From JBKCHH01 sp046302855 (GTDB lineage Bacteria; Pseudomonadota; Alphaproteobacteria; Rickettsiales; UBA8987): DNA of 13,115 bases. Made by a program: the position numbers and the translations under genes. This document shows positions 1-8,100 of this stretch, one piece after another. Numbering within the stretch: the stretch's first letter is position 1; every line of letters begins with the position of its first letter. A model generated the notes under the pieces. That model saw only the letters and a list, made by a program, of their open reading frames with translations. It was not told where the DNA came from and made no database searches. Where the stretch lies: assembly GCA_046302855.1 (NCBI GenBank), contig JBKCHH010000052.1, positions 1 to 13,115 on the forward strand. Direction: 5' to 3'.

Positions 1-1
1 G

Positions 2-661
2 ATATTTTCCTCGCCTGCCTCTGGTCTTACCATTTATGTTAAAGGTGTAGTTAATAATCAATATCAAGGCATTTTAATTCACGATGCTAGAAAAGATACC
101 GCCGTTACCATGATGGCAGAAAAGGGTGAGCTAGAAAAAACCTCATCTGGACCAAAATTAATTCTGTATAATGGTAGCAGGCAAGAGGTAAAGTTGGAAT
201 CAAAAGAATTTTCTTTACTAAAGTTTGAAAGGTATTTGTTTGATTTAAATGATTTTCAAAATAAAAATAATCTAATTCGCACCAAGCAACCAGATGAAAA
301 ATATCTTGGCGGTTTGTTAAAAGATGCCTTTGGCTTTTCAACCATTGAAGGGAAACCAAAAAGCAATTCAAGGGCTAGGGCAATAGCAGAAGCCTTCCAC
401 CGCCTTACTTGGCCACTATATTGCATAATTTTAACCCTGCTTGCCACCCTACCTTTTTTCCACTCTCTATATACTAGAGGGGGTTTTGGAAGGGCAATTT
501 TAATAAACTCAATAATAGCTTTTTTACTAATAATTTTTGCCTTTATAATGAAAAATTCCGCCGGCAAAGGTCTATTCATAGCCTTATTTTTTGTTCTACT
601 AGTAATTATGCAGTATCTAGTTGTAAGAAGATTGGCTTTGAGAGAAAATACTATCGGCTAG
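2..661 (+). CDS. lptF: LptF-type LPS export permease, C-terminal part (5' end outside window)
   Basis: LptF and LptG form the inner-membrane part of the LptB2FG ABC transporter, which extracts lipopolysaccharide and passes it to LptC. The frame is open from base 2 to a TAG at 659-661, giving 219 codons, so the start and first membrane helices lie upstream. The visible part opens in the periplasmic beta-jellyroll domain, with the family-like stretches GILIHDARKD, MMAEKGELE and LYNGSRQEV, followed by LLKFERYLFDL. After an RARAIAEAFHRLTWPLY segment come three hydrophobic helices (about residues 137-152, 161-179 and 185-205 of the fragment), the expected TM4-TM6. The jellyroll-to-TM4 sequence resembles alphaproteobacterial LptF more than LptG; this rests on recall of the family. 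An ATG at 110 could be mistaken for the start, but conserved jellyroll sequence continues upstream of it. The last 11 bases overlap the convergent ExbB-like gene. Confidence 0.88.
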   Translation: MFSSPASGLTIYVKGVVNNQYQGILIHDARKDTAVTMMAEKGELEKTSSGPKLILYNGSRQEVKLESKEFSLLKFERYLFDLNDFQNKNNLIRTKQPDEKYLGGLLKDAFGFSTIEGKPKSNSRARAIAEAFHRLTWPLYCIILTLLATLPFFHSLYTRGGFGRAILINSIIAFLLIIFAFIMKNSAGKGLFIALFFVLLVIMQYLVVRRLALRENTIG

Positions 662-1343
662 GGTTTATTCTATTGTGAATTGATTTTTTTTCTCGCTCCT
701 TTTCCTTTTCAGTAATGCTAGTAATTATACTTATTAGCTTTAAATGAACCTCATCCATTTGGTATTTTATCGCTTCAATTTTGGTGATGAAAATATGGCG
801 GGCGATTATAGCAATTATGGCTATAACAATGCCAGCTATTGCACTTACCAAAACCATCCATATACCACTTAAAGTATAGGCAAGGTTTATTTGATCTAAA
901 TTCTGTTCAAGGCTAGCAAAAATTTTGCTTAAACCCACAAGAGTTGCAACCACGCCAAGTAGAGGGGCTATTTTTATAGATAGATTTAACCCAGCAATAA
1001 ATAGCTCCAGCCTTTTTATGGTTAGGTGCCTAATAATTTTAACCTCTTCTTCTAACTGCACAAAACTATGTTTTTTTACTAGCCAACTATTAATTGTTGC
1101 CAAAACTATTTTTCCAACGGGAATATTATTTATATTAGTATGTTTTAGCTCATCGGCAATTTTTAGTAGCTCGCTTTTGTGGCTTGCCCTTTCTAGCCAA
1201 GTGGTATTAAAGTTTTTTAAGATGCTAAACTGAAAGATTTTATAAAAAATAATGGTGGTAATATAAAGAGAAACAAAAATAAGCCCATAAAAGGCAACGC
1301 CACCCTTGTTTATAATTTCTAGTATGTCTGCAGGCGTATCCAT
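651..1343 (-). CDS. Divergent MotA/TolQ/ExbB-family membrane protein
   Basis: The 230-residue protein has the ExbB/TolQ plan: TM1 near residues 15-37, a cytoplasmic stretch, then paired helices TM2 (about 115-139) and TM3 (about 157-181) and a charged C-terminal tail. The family signature is readable around TM2 (APLLGVVATLVGL, residues 126-138), and T134 aligns with the conserved TM2 threonine (TolQ T145). In TM3 (VSAIAGIVIAIIAIIA), by eye alignment, the second conserved threonine (TolQ T178) is alanine 168 and the conserved proline is isoleucine 177. Family members form proton-driven pentamers that work with ExbD/TolR; no partner is adjacent, since downstream lies the convergent lptF. Proton-channel activity is therefore uncertain. 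The start ATG has AAGGAA about 11 bases upstream (1355-1360 on the plus strand). It is the last gene of the minus-strand block, 72 bases after the RatA/Coq10-like gene, and may have its own promoter. Confidence 0.8.
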   Translation of the reverse strand: MDTPADILEIINKGGVAFYGLIFVSLYITTIIFYKIFQFSILKNFNTTWLERASHKSELLKIADELKHTNINNIPVGKIVLATINSWLVKKHSFVQLEEEVKIIRHLTIKRLELFIAGLNLSIKIAPLLGVVATLVGLSKIFASLEQNLDQINLAYTLSGIWMVLVSAIAGIVIAIIAIIARHIFITKIEAIKYQMDEVHLKLISIITSITEKEKEREKKSIHNRINPSR

Positions 1344-1372
1344 AGAAAAAAAATTTCCTTACCCACACGCTA

Positions 1373-1402
1373 ATTTAAGATTTTAATTAATACAAGTGCC
1401 AA
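1373..1402 (-). promoter_or_regulatory. Possible promoter of the ExbB-like gene
   Basis: On the minus strand TTGGCA (1397-1402, five of six -35 consensus bases) is followed after 18 bases by TTAAAT (1373-1378, four of six -10 bases). It lies in the 72-base gap before the ExbB-like start at 1343. In such AT-rich DNA this match could be chance, and the gene may simply be co-transcribed with ispH and the gene between. Confidence 0.28.
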
Positions 1403-1415
1403 GTTTTCTTTATGC

Positions 1416-1880
1416 CTAGTCATAAACAGTGTAAAGCTCCCCTGCCCTCTTTTCAAAAGCATTCATCATAGAATTAACTGCCTTTGAAAAAACTACTCCC
1501 ATCATTCTTTGCAGAAGAAAATTGTTGAATTGAAAGTCTATAAAAAAATGCACATTGGTGCCTTGCCCATCTTTCAAAGGTTCAAACTTCCAATCATTTT
1601 TTAGATATTTAAATGGCCCTTCTAAGCAAATAACTTTAATTTCGCTAATTTCTTTAGAAAAATCTTTTGCGGGAAATAGCATTACCTTCGATGTATAATG
1701 GCTGTTAAATGCCTTAAAATCAGCCGTGAGCTTAGCGATAATTTCAGTATTGTTTTTGGATATAATTTTTGCATCACCAATCCAAGGCAAAAATTGTGGA
1801 TATTTTTCTATATCAAGCACTAGATTATATAAATCTTCTGCCTTAAAATTTAGCCTTTTAGTTTGAATGTGCTTTAGCAT
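1416..1880 (-). CDS. RatA/Coq10-type START-fold protein (polyketide cyclase-like)
   Basis: This 154-residue protein matches the RatA/Coq10 family of small single-domain START-fold proteins in length and pattern. The N-terminal segment has the typical layout in which the cell binds a hydrophobic ligand: AEDLYNLVLDIEKYPQFLPW (about residues 14-33), then beta strands ending in FIDFQFNNFLLQ and a long C-terminal helix (FSKAVNSMMNAFEKRA). Eukaryotic Coq10 binds ubiquinone and supports respiration; bacterial members have been described both as ubiquinone-related and, in E. coli RatA, as affecting ribosome subunit association. The alphaproteobacterial setting favours a ubiquinone role, but sequence alone cannot decide. 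Its start overlaps the 3' end of ispH by 23 bases in another frame, and no clear Shine-Dalgarno is seen, so translation is probably coupled to ispH. No signal peptide is present, so it should be cytoplasmic or membrane-associated. Confidence 0.85.
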   Translation of the reverse strand: MLKHIQTKRLNFKAEDLYNLVLDIEKYPQFLPWIGDAKIISKNNTEIIAKLTADFKAFNSHYTSKVMLFPAKDFSKEISEIKVICLEGPFKYLKNDWKFEPLKDGQGTNVHFFIDFQFNNFLLQRMMGVVFSKAVNSMMNAFEKRAGELYTVYD

Positions 1881-2832
1881 AAGATTTGCTTGTTGCTTCG
1901 CCTTCTATAACTTCTTTTGGCAGTTTAAACTTCACACTTTCATTAATGCCATCCATTGTTTCTACCGCTACATTTAGATGTTTTTGTAGGAAACTAACCA
2001 CCTCTTCCACCAAGATTTCTGGGGCAGAGGCACCAGCAGTTAAGCCAATGTGAGTGGCTTTTTTAAACCAGTTTAAATCTATTTCAGAGGCATTATTTAT
2101 AAGATAAGACTTGGCACCGCTTTCTTCCCCTAAATCTTTTAAGCGGTTAGAATTTGAGCTATTTTTTGCCCCAACTACCAAAATTACCTGGGCAACCTTT
2201 GCTAGCTCCATGACCGCATTTTGCCTATTTTGCGTAGCGTAGCAGATGTCTTTTAATTCTGGCCCCTCAATTAATGGAAATCTTTGCTTTAAAACCTTGA
2301 TAATTTCTGCTGTATCCCTAACGCTTAAAGTAGTTTGGGTTACATAGGCAAGGTTATTGGCATTATTCACTTTCACATTTTTTGCCTCTTCAATGGAACC
2401 TACAATTTTTACTGTTTGCTTAACTCTGCCACTGGTGCCTTCTACCTCTGGGTGGTAATGATGCCCAATAACAATAAGTTCCTTATGTTGTTTTTCAAAA
2501 TTTACCGCCTGTTTGTGAACCTTAGTAACTAACGGACAGGTTGCATCTATAATTTTTAGCTCTCTATTTTTAGCGTTTTTTTCTACAATTTCTGCTACCC
2601 CATGGGCAGAAAATATTATAATTGACCCGGCCGGAACCTCATCTACCTCACTTACAAACACCGCCCCCTTGGCTTTTAAATCTTCCACCACATATTTATT
2701 ATGCACAATTTCATGACGGACAAAAATGGGCGTTCCGTATAGCTCAATTGCCTTTTCTACTATCTCTATTGCCCTATCCACCCCCGCACAAAAGCCCCTA
2801 GGTTTGGCAAGTATTAGTTTTACTGGTTTCAT
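1858..2832 (-). CDS. ispH: 4-hydroxy-3-methylbut-2-enyl diphosphate reductase
   Basis: IspH is the last enzyme of the MEP pathway: it reduces HMBPP to isopentenyl and dimethylallyl diphosphate with a [4Fe-4S] cluster. The 324-residue protein keeps the whole active site: cluster cysteines C15 (GFCAGV), C99 (DATCPLV) and C197 (DICYATQ); H44 (VHNKYV), H77 (SAHGV) and H127 with E129 (HPEVEG) for substrate and proton handling; the TQTTLS segment at 165-170; S225, S226 and N227 (NSSNSN) and S269 (GASAPE) that hold the diphosphate. Length is normal for the family. The start at 2832 gives the usual MKPVKLILAKPRGFC opening, with AAGGAA about 12 bases upstream. It is the first gene of the minus-strand block, divergent from ftsW. 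Its product feeds both ubiquinone side chains and undecaprenyl phosphate, linking it to genes on both sides. Confidence 0.97.
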   Translation of the reverse strand: MKPVKLILAKPRGFCAGVDRAIEIVEKAIELYGTPIFVRHEIVHNKYVVEDLKAKGAVFVSEVDEVPAGSIIIFSAHGVAEIVEKNAKNRELKIIDATCPLVTKVHKQAVNFEKQHKELIVIGHHYHPEVEGTSGRVKQTVKIVGSIEEAKNVKVNNANNLAYVTQTTLSVRDTAEIIKVLKQRFPLIEGPELKDICYATQNRQNAVMELAKVAQVILVVGAKNSSNSNRLKDLGEESGAKSYLINNASEIDLNWFKKATHIGLTAGASAPEILVEEVVSFLQKHLNVAVETMDGINESVKFKLPKEVIEGEATSKSYAKAHSN

Positions 2833-2958
2833 ACTAAATTTTTATTCCTTTTACCTAAAGTGTAGAAATATAACAACTTGAAAGTTTGCAAAACCTTACG
2901 ATGTAATTGACGAAAGGGTAAATTTTTTCTATCAAATATACTATAAATTTCATAGGTA
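2833..2958. promoter_or_regulatory. Divergent intergenic promoter region between ispH and ftsW
   Basis: This 126-base gap separates two divergent operons. For ftsW (plus strand), TTGACG at 2907-2912 (five of six -35 bases) is followed after 17 bases by TATCAA at 2930-2935 (four of six); a better -10 by sequence, TATACT at 2937-2942, sits 24 bases from that -35, too far for a standard sigma-70 promoter. The ftsW start has only a short AGG (2954-2956) close to the ATG. For ispH (minus strand), TATATT (2867-2872) could be a -10, but I found no properly spaced -35. Confidence 0.45.
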
Positions 2959-4080
2959 ATGAGTTCTTTAAACAAAAAAATTAGCCAAGTTTTGCAGTTC
3001 TTTTATAGATGGTGGCGGAGCATTGATAGAATTACCTTTGTTGCCCTGCTTCTGTTAATTTTGCTTGGAATGGTACTACTAATGGCTTCTAGTCCCGCTA
3101 TTGCAGAAAGGCTTGGCAAGGATGGGTTTTTCTTTTTAAAAAGGCAGGTCATTTATTTGGTTTTTGGACTGGTTGTAATGATTTTTCTTTCTTCCTTAAG
3201 TAAAGAAATGAATATTTTTTTGTGCCTAGTTGGCTATGTGCTAGTAATTTTGGCTCTTGTTTTTGTTGCTCTATTTGGCATGGAGCTAAATGGGGCTAAA
3301 AGCTGGATATCTTTAGGGGCAATTGCCCTGCAACCCTCTGAATTCATTAAACCGATACTAGCCGTTGTGGTGGCTTGGCTACTAGCAAACCAAAATAGAA
3401 ACTATTGGAAAAATCTATTATATAGTTTTATTGCCTTCGCCATCCCCTTAAGCCTTATTATCACCCAGCCAGATTTTGGAATGAGCGTTTTGCTTGCCGG
3501 CATTTGGTCCATTCAAATTTTTTTATCGCAAGTACCATTTTACTGGATAATTTTAGCGGGGTTTGGAATTTTATTAATGGGGGTAGTTGGCTATCTAACC
3601 ATTGTCCATGTGGCAAGCCGTATTGATAAGTTTATTGATCCAAGTAGTGGTATTAATGAACAAAATACTAAATCTTTAGATGCCTTTATAAGTGGTGGAT
3701 TTTTTGGTAAGGGGCCGGGGGAAGGGGTGATAAAAAGTTTTCTGCCAGATTCGCACACAGATTTTATTTTCGCCGTAGCGGGTGAAGAACTGGGAATAAT
3801 AGTTTGCCTATTAATAGTGGCAATTTTTTGCTTTATTATCTTTAGAGTTTTTAAAAGATTGTTGCTTTTAGATTCGCAATTTTTAATTATTGCTATTGTT
3901 GGTTTAATCAGCCAATTTGCTCTGCAGGCAATTATAAATATGAGTGTTTCTTTAAACATTTTACCAAATACTGGTATGACCTTACCCTTTGTTAGCTATG
4001 GTGGCTCTTCTTTACTTTCACTTGCCATTGCCTTTGGCTTAATTTTTTCTTTCAACAAAATTAAATATATAGCCAGATGA
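2959..4080 (+). CDS. ftsW: SEDS-family septal peptidoglycan glycosyltransferase FtsW
   Basis: FtsW polymerises lipid II into glycan strands at the division septum, paired with the transpeptidase FtsI. The 373-residue protein has about ten membrane helices and the SEDS signatures in order: NGAKSWISLGAIALQPSEF (residues 111-129), ITQPDFGMSV (168-177), the large periplasmic loop ending in LPDSHTDFIFAVAGEELG (262-279) and NILPNTGMTLPFVSYGGSS (333-351). D268 in the HTDFIF motif corresponds to the invariant aspartate essential for SEDS polymerase activity. FtsW is preferred over RodA because murG follows directly with a 4-base ATGA overlap, as in many division and cell wall clusters, and because the N-terminal tail before TM1 is about 25 residues. 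The start at 2959 follows a divergent promoter region. The murC gene that often follows murG is absent here. Confidence 0.95.
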   Translation: MSSLNKKISQVLQFFYRWWRSIDRITFVALLLLILLGMVLLMASSPAIAERLGKDGFFFLKRQVIYLVFGLVVMIFLSSLSKEMNIFLCLVGYVLVILALVFVALFGMELNGAKSWISLGAIALQPSEFIKPILAVVVAWLLANQNRNYWKNLLYSFIAFAIPLSLIITQPDFGMSVLLAGIWSIQIFLSQVPFYWIILAGFGILLMGVVGYLTIVHVASRIDKFIDPSSGINEQNTKSLDAFISGGFFGKGPGEGVIKSFLPDSHTDFIFAVAGEELGIIVCLLIVAIFCFIIFRVFKRLLLLDSQFLIIAIVGLISQFALQAIINMSVSLNILPNTGMTLPFVSYGGSSLLSLAIAFGLIFSFNKIKYIAR

Positions 4081-5138
4081 CAAATAAAATAATTATAGCA
4101 AGTGGCGGCACGGGTGGGCACATCTTCCCCTCTATTGCCGTGGCAAAAAGGCTAGAAGAACTAGGCTATGAGGTAATTTATTTTACCGATATAAGGGGGC
4201 TAAAATATTTAAATGAGGAGAAAAATCAAAAAATAGTTTTAAATGTGCAAGGTTTAAGTGGTGGATTAATAAATAAAATTAAGGCATTGTTTTTAATAGC
4301 TATTTCAATTTTTAAAACCCTGTGGTTAGTAAGAAAAATAAGACCTAAATTTATTATTGGCTTTGGTGGTTATGCTAGTTTTTCTGCCCTAATGGCTGGA
4401 ATTATTTTAAGAAAAAAAACCATCATTCACGAACAAAATGCCGTGCTTGGCGAAGCAAATGAGTTTTTAGCCAAATTTGTTGATAAGATTTTGATTTCCT
4501 TTCCCATTCAAAAAAAGTTAATGAAAAAATTTGTAAAAAAAATCTATTTTACTGGCATTCCTTTAAGAGCAGAAATTTTGCAGATAAAAAGAGATAAGGT
4601 TAATTATGATGTTTTAAAAATTCTAATAACCGGTGGCAGCCAAGCGACCAAAGCCTTTAATAAAATTATTCCCCTTGCAATTATTAACCTATCTAAAAAA
4701 ATAAAAACAAAGATTGAAGTGCATCATCAGGCAAGGGAAGAGGATGTAAAAGAAATAGAAAGCCTATACATAAACAATCATATAAAAGCCATGGTGAAAA
4801 GTTTTTTTAATAATATAAATCAATTGCTTGAAGAAAATAGCTTACTTATTGGTAGAAGTGGCGCTTCAACCATTGCAGAGGTTGCCTATACTAAAATTCC
4901 AGCCATTTTGGTGCCACTTAAAAATTCTAAAAGAAATCATCAATTAGAAAATGCTTATAGCTTTCAAAAAACTTGCATTAATGGCGAATTTATAAGAATA
5001 ATTCAGGAGGATAATTTTTCAGTAGAAAACCTTACAAAAGTTTTAGAGGAATTTATTGAAAATCATAACCGGCCCTTAAGTGTTGATGCAAAAAAAGAAG
5101 ATATTTTGGGGCGTTTAATAGATATTGTGCTTGCCTAA
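4077..5138 (+). CDS. murG: UDP-GlcNAc:lipid I N-acetylglucosaminyltransferase MurG
   Basis: MurG transfers GlcNAc from UDP-GlcNAc to lipid I on the cytoplasmic membrane face, making lipid II, the substrate of FtsW. The 353-residue GT-B protein has all the family loops: GGTGGH (10-15), GFGGYAS (95-101), the HEQNAVLG motif (118-125), TGIPLR (159-164) starting the linker to the second domain, GGSQAT (186-191), and the nucleotide-binding RSGASTIAE (260-268), whose E268 matches the residue that contacts the donor ribose, followed by NHQLENA (287-293). Length is close to E. coli MurG. Lysine and isoleucine are very frequent, as in the whole window. The start overlaps the ftsW stop (ATGA, 4077-4080) and no Shine-Dalgarno is seen, so translation is probably coupled. 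The next gene starts 9 bases after its stop. Confidence 0.97.
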   Translation: MTNKIIIASGGTGGHIFPSIAVAKRLEELGYEVIYFTDIRGLKYLNEEKNQKIVLNVQGLSGGLINKIKALFLIAISIFKTLWLVRKIRPKFIIGFGGYASFSALMAGIILRKKTIIHEQNAVLGEANEFLAKFVDKILISFPIQKKLMKKFVKKIYFTGIPLRAEILQIKRDKVNYDVLKILITGGSQATKAFNKIIPLAIINLSKKIKTKIEVHHQAREEDVKEIESLYINNHIKAMVKSFFNNINQLLEENSLLIGRSGASTIAEVAYTKIPAILVPLKNSKRNHQLENAYSFQKTCINGEFIRIIQEDNFSVENLTKVLEEFIENHNRPLSVDAKKEDILGRLIDIVLA

Positions 5139-5147
5139 AAATTCTTT

Positions 5148-8100
5148 ATGAAAATTCTTATAAGAATAATAATTCTGCTCCTTTTTACGCCAAGCCTAAT
5201 TAATGCCCAAACTAAAGACCCAAAAGAAAACCCCATAGAGCTAGAAAAGCAAATTACCTTCCTCCCAGCAGTTAAAAAAGTAGGTGATAAAATTAGAATA
5301 GAGCTTTACAGCAAAGAGGAAGACCTAACCCTAGATTTCTATAAAAACTATAAAATAGTTTCAGATGATCAAGAGGTTAGCATTAGCTTCCCTAGAAAAG
5401 TTTTTATAGATGTAGATTATATTCGCAATAATTTACCAAATGAACTGGTGGCGATTGATCTTATCAATAGAGATACTTTGGTAATGATTTTTAAAAAACC
5501 CTACAATTTTTATCATTACATAAGCACCAATTCTTTGGGGCTTGATATTTCAGAAAAAACTCTAAGGCCAATATTAGATGTAGCCAAAAAAGCAAAGTCT
5601 GAACAAAAGCCGGAACTGGTAAAAACTAAAGATGAAGATGAATTTAAAATTTCTGCCGAAGAAGATTTTGTTTCTACTAGCACTTTAAAATTTGATAACC
5701 TTCGCGTAAAAAGTGATAAGATTTTAAAACCCATAATTTCTTCTTCACCAGAAGGTTTTAGCATTAACTTTCCCATTAGTGAAAATGTGGGTACCGCAAT
5801 TTATGAAAGGGGCGATAAGATATTTTTTCTGTTGGATAAGCTAATAAAATTAGAAACACAGGATTTATCAAAAGACCCTAATTTAAAATCTATAAAACCC
5901 TATTATAGTAATGATAATATCTTAATGGAAATTACTCCTAATGAAGAATATCTAAAATCCATAAAGCATGATTATATAGAGGTAAAGGAAAGAAAAACAG
6001 AAGGCGAAACTTGGGTTTTAGACTTTTTTTATCGCAACAATACCGCTACAAATATTTCTAATAAATTCATTAAAATTACCACTAATAAAAATCTTGAAAT
6101 AACGCCAGAAATGGTAAAAAAACGCCCGCAAATTTCAGTAAAATATAAGGGTGGAGACATTTTTCCTAACCAGAAATCATATATTATAGAAGATAAAGAG
6201 TTTGAAGATGAACTTATAATTGTTCCCACCTTTAATGATATTCCATCTGGCGTTCCACTTTATAGGAAATTTATTAATTTTGATATTTTGCCCTCTTTGC
6301 AGGGTTTAGCGATTCGTAAAAAAGGCGATACGCTTTTTGTTTCAGTAAATAAAAAAAGGGTAAATATTACTGAAAATGAGAAGGTAAATTTAGTTATAAA
6401 ATCTAAAGATGATGAGCTAAAGGCTTTGCAAGCAGAGCTAGAAAAAAAGAAAAGGGCTTTAAAAAAGGCATTTCTTCCTACCAACTTTGCCAAAAGCATC
6501 TTCCCTTTTAAAATACATTTTGAAAAAAGCGATGATGATTCAACTAATAAATTAGATGACTTGGGCTTTATGGATGCCCTTGGTATCTTGTATCAAAACC
6601 TGTATCAAGCACCTGAAAAAGAAAGGGAAAAGGTTAAGGCAAACATTATAAGATACATGTTTTATCGTGGTGCTTATGATTTTTCTTTAGCTACTATAGA
6701 TGCCAGAAAACAAGACGAGATAAATGATTTCGACTTAAATTTAGAGATGCAGTTAATTAAAGCGGCCTCCTACTTCATGCTAGGTAGGTACGAAGAGGCA
6801 AGTGGTGAATTTGAAAAGCTATTAAAGCAGGTTGATAATGATGAACTAAAATTTTGGCTGTGGGCAAGTAAATATAATCAAGAGAGGCTAAATTTAAGCA
6901 GTAGAAGATCTGATATTAATTCAGACCTATTCTTAGTGAAGCTAAAATCATTTTTTGATGATTATCCAAAAGATTTAATGGAGAGTTTTGGGCTATCTTT
7001 AGCAGAATACGAAATTTATAAATCTAACCCCATAAAGGCCATAAAAATATTAGATGCCTTAGAAAATATCTCTGATGAACACAGAAATATGAAGCAGTAT
7101 CTATTTGCCACTGCTCTGCTAAAAAAATCGCAAATGGGTTCAAAAACTCAAAAAGAAGAAGAGGATGAAGCCTTAAGAACTTGGAAAAAATTATCAAAAG
7201 AAGAAGATGATAGGCTAATTCGCTATCTATCTAATCTTGCAATTATTAGGTTTAAAATAGCTGAAGGGGCAATGAAATATGATGAGGCGATAGATGCCCT
7301 TGAAAAAAATCAAATTCTATGGCGTGGCGATACAAATGAAATTGAAGGAATAAGGCTTTTAGCCGAAGTTTACTTTGCTAACAAACAATATAGCAAAGGT
7401 TTTAGAACTCTTGCTCTTGTAAAAGAATCCTTTCCAGATACAGAAGAGGCACTAATAATAAATGGTGAGATTCAAAGGAAACTAACCGAACTATTTGCCC
7501 CAAATGGCAAGATTTTTGAACTACCAAATATAAAAATTCTTGGGTTATATTTTGATACTTATAATCTAATGCCCATTGGCGAAGCGGGCGATAAAATTAT
7601 CCAAAGGCTAATTGATAAATTCATTGAAAGTGATTTGTTTAATGAATCGGTAGCATTACTTCAGCACCAAATAAACTTTAGAACTGATAATTTAAACAGA
7701 GGCGAACTTATATTTAAATTAACCAAATTATATCTAGAAAATAAAATGCCAGAAAAGGCTTTAGAAACTTTAGATCAACTTCAACCCACCAATCTAAACG
7801 AAAAATTAAAAGAGGAAGAAAGGCTACTTCGTGCTAGAGCCTATATAGATTTAAAAAGAAGTTTCGATTTCATTCGTGTTTTAAGTAATGATTATCGCAC
7901 AGAGGCAGATTTGCTAAGAATTGATCTATTGTGGAAAAACAACAACTGGAATAACTACTCCAATGTTTTAGAATCCCTAATAAAAAAACTGGGCAAAGAT
8001 GCTGAGAAGTTAGATCTTGATAAAAACATTTTATATCTAGCCTTCGCCTATTATCATTTAAATGAGCCAGCCAATTTAGAAAATTTAATAAAGGATAAAA

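Noticed and set aside
256..579. Minus-strand open frames inside lptF (also 105-371)
   Set aside because: The plus frame encodes recognisable LptF jellyroll and membrane helices across the same bases, so the opposite frames are shadows.
925..1233. A 102-codon open frame on the plus strand opposite the ExbB-like gene
   Set aside because: The minus-strand frame has the family signature and proper gene structure; the plus-strand reading is serine- and cysteine-rich low-information sequence, typical of a shadow.
2867..2891. TTGCAA and TATATT on the minus strand as an ispH promoter
   Set aside because: The two boxes are 13 bases apart, too close for a standard promoter; a promoter for ispH must lie in this gap but I cannot pin it down.
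3591..3959. A 122-codon open frame on the minus strand inside ftsW
   Set aside because: It lies opposite a clearly conserved membrane protein gene; complements of AT-rich membrane coding sequence often stay open by chance, and it shows no recognisable motif or ribosome binding site.
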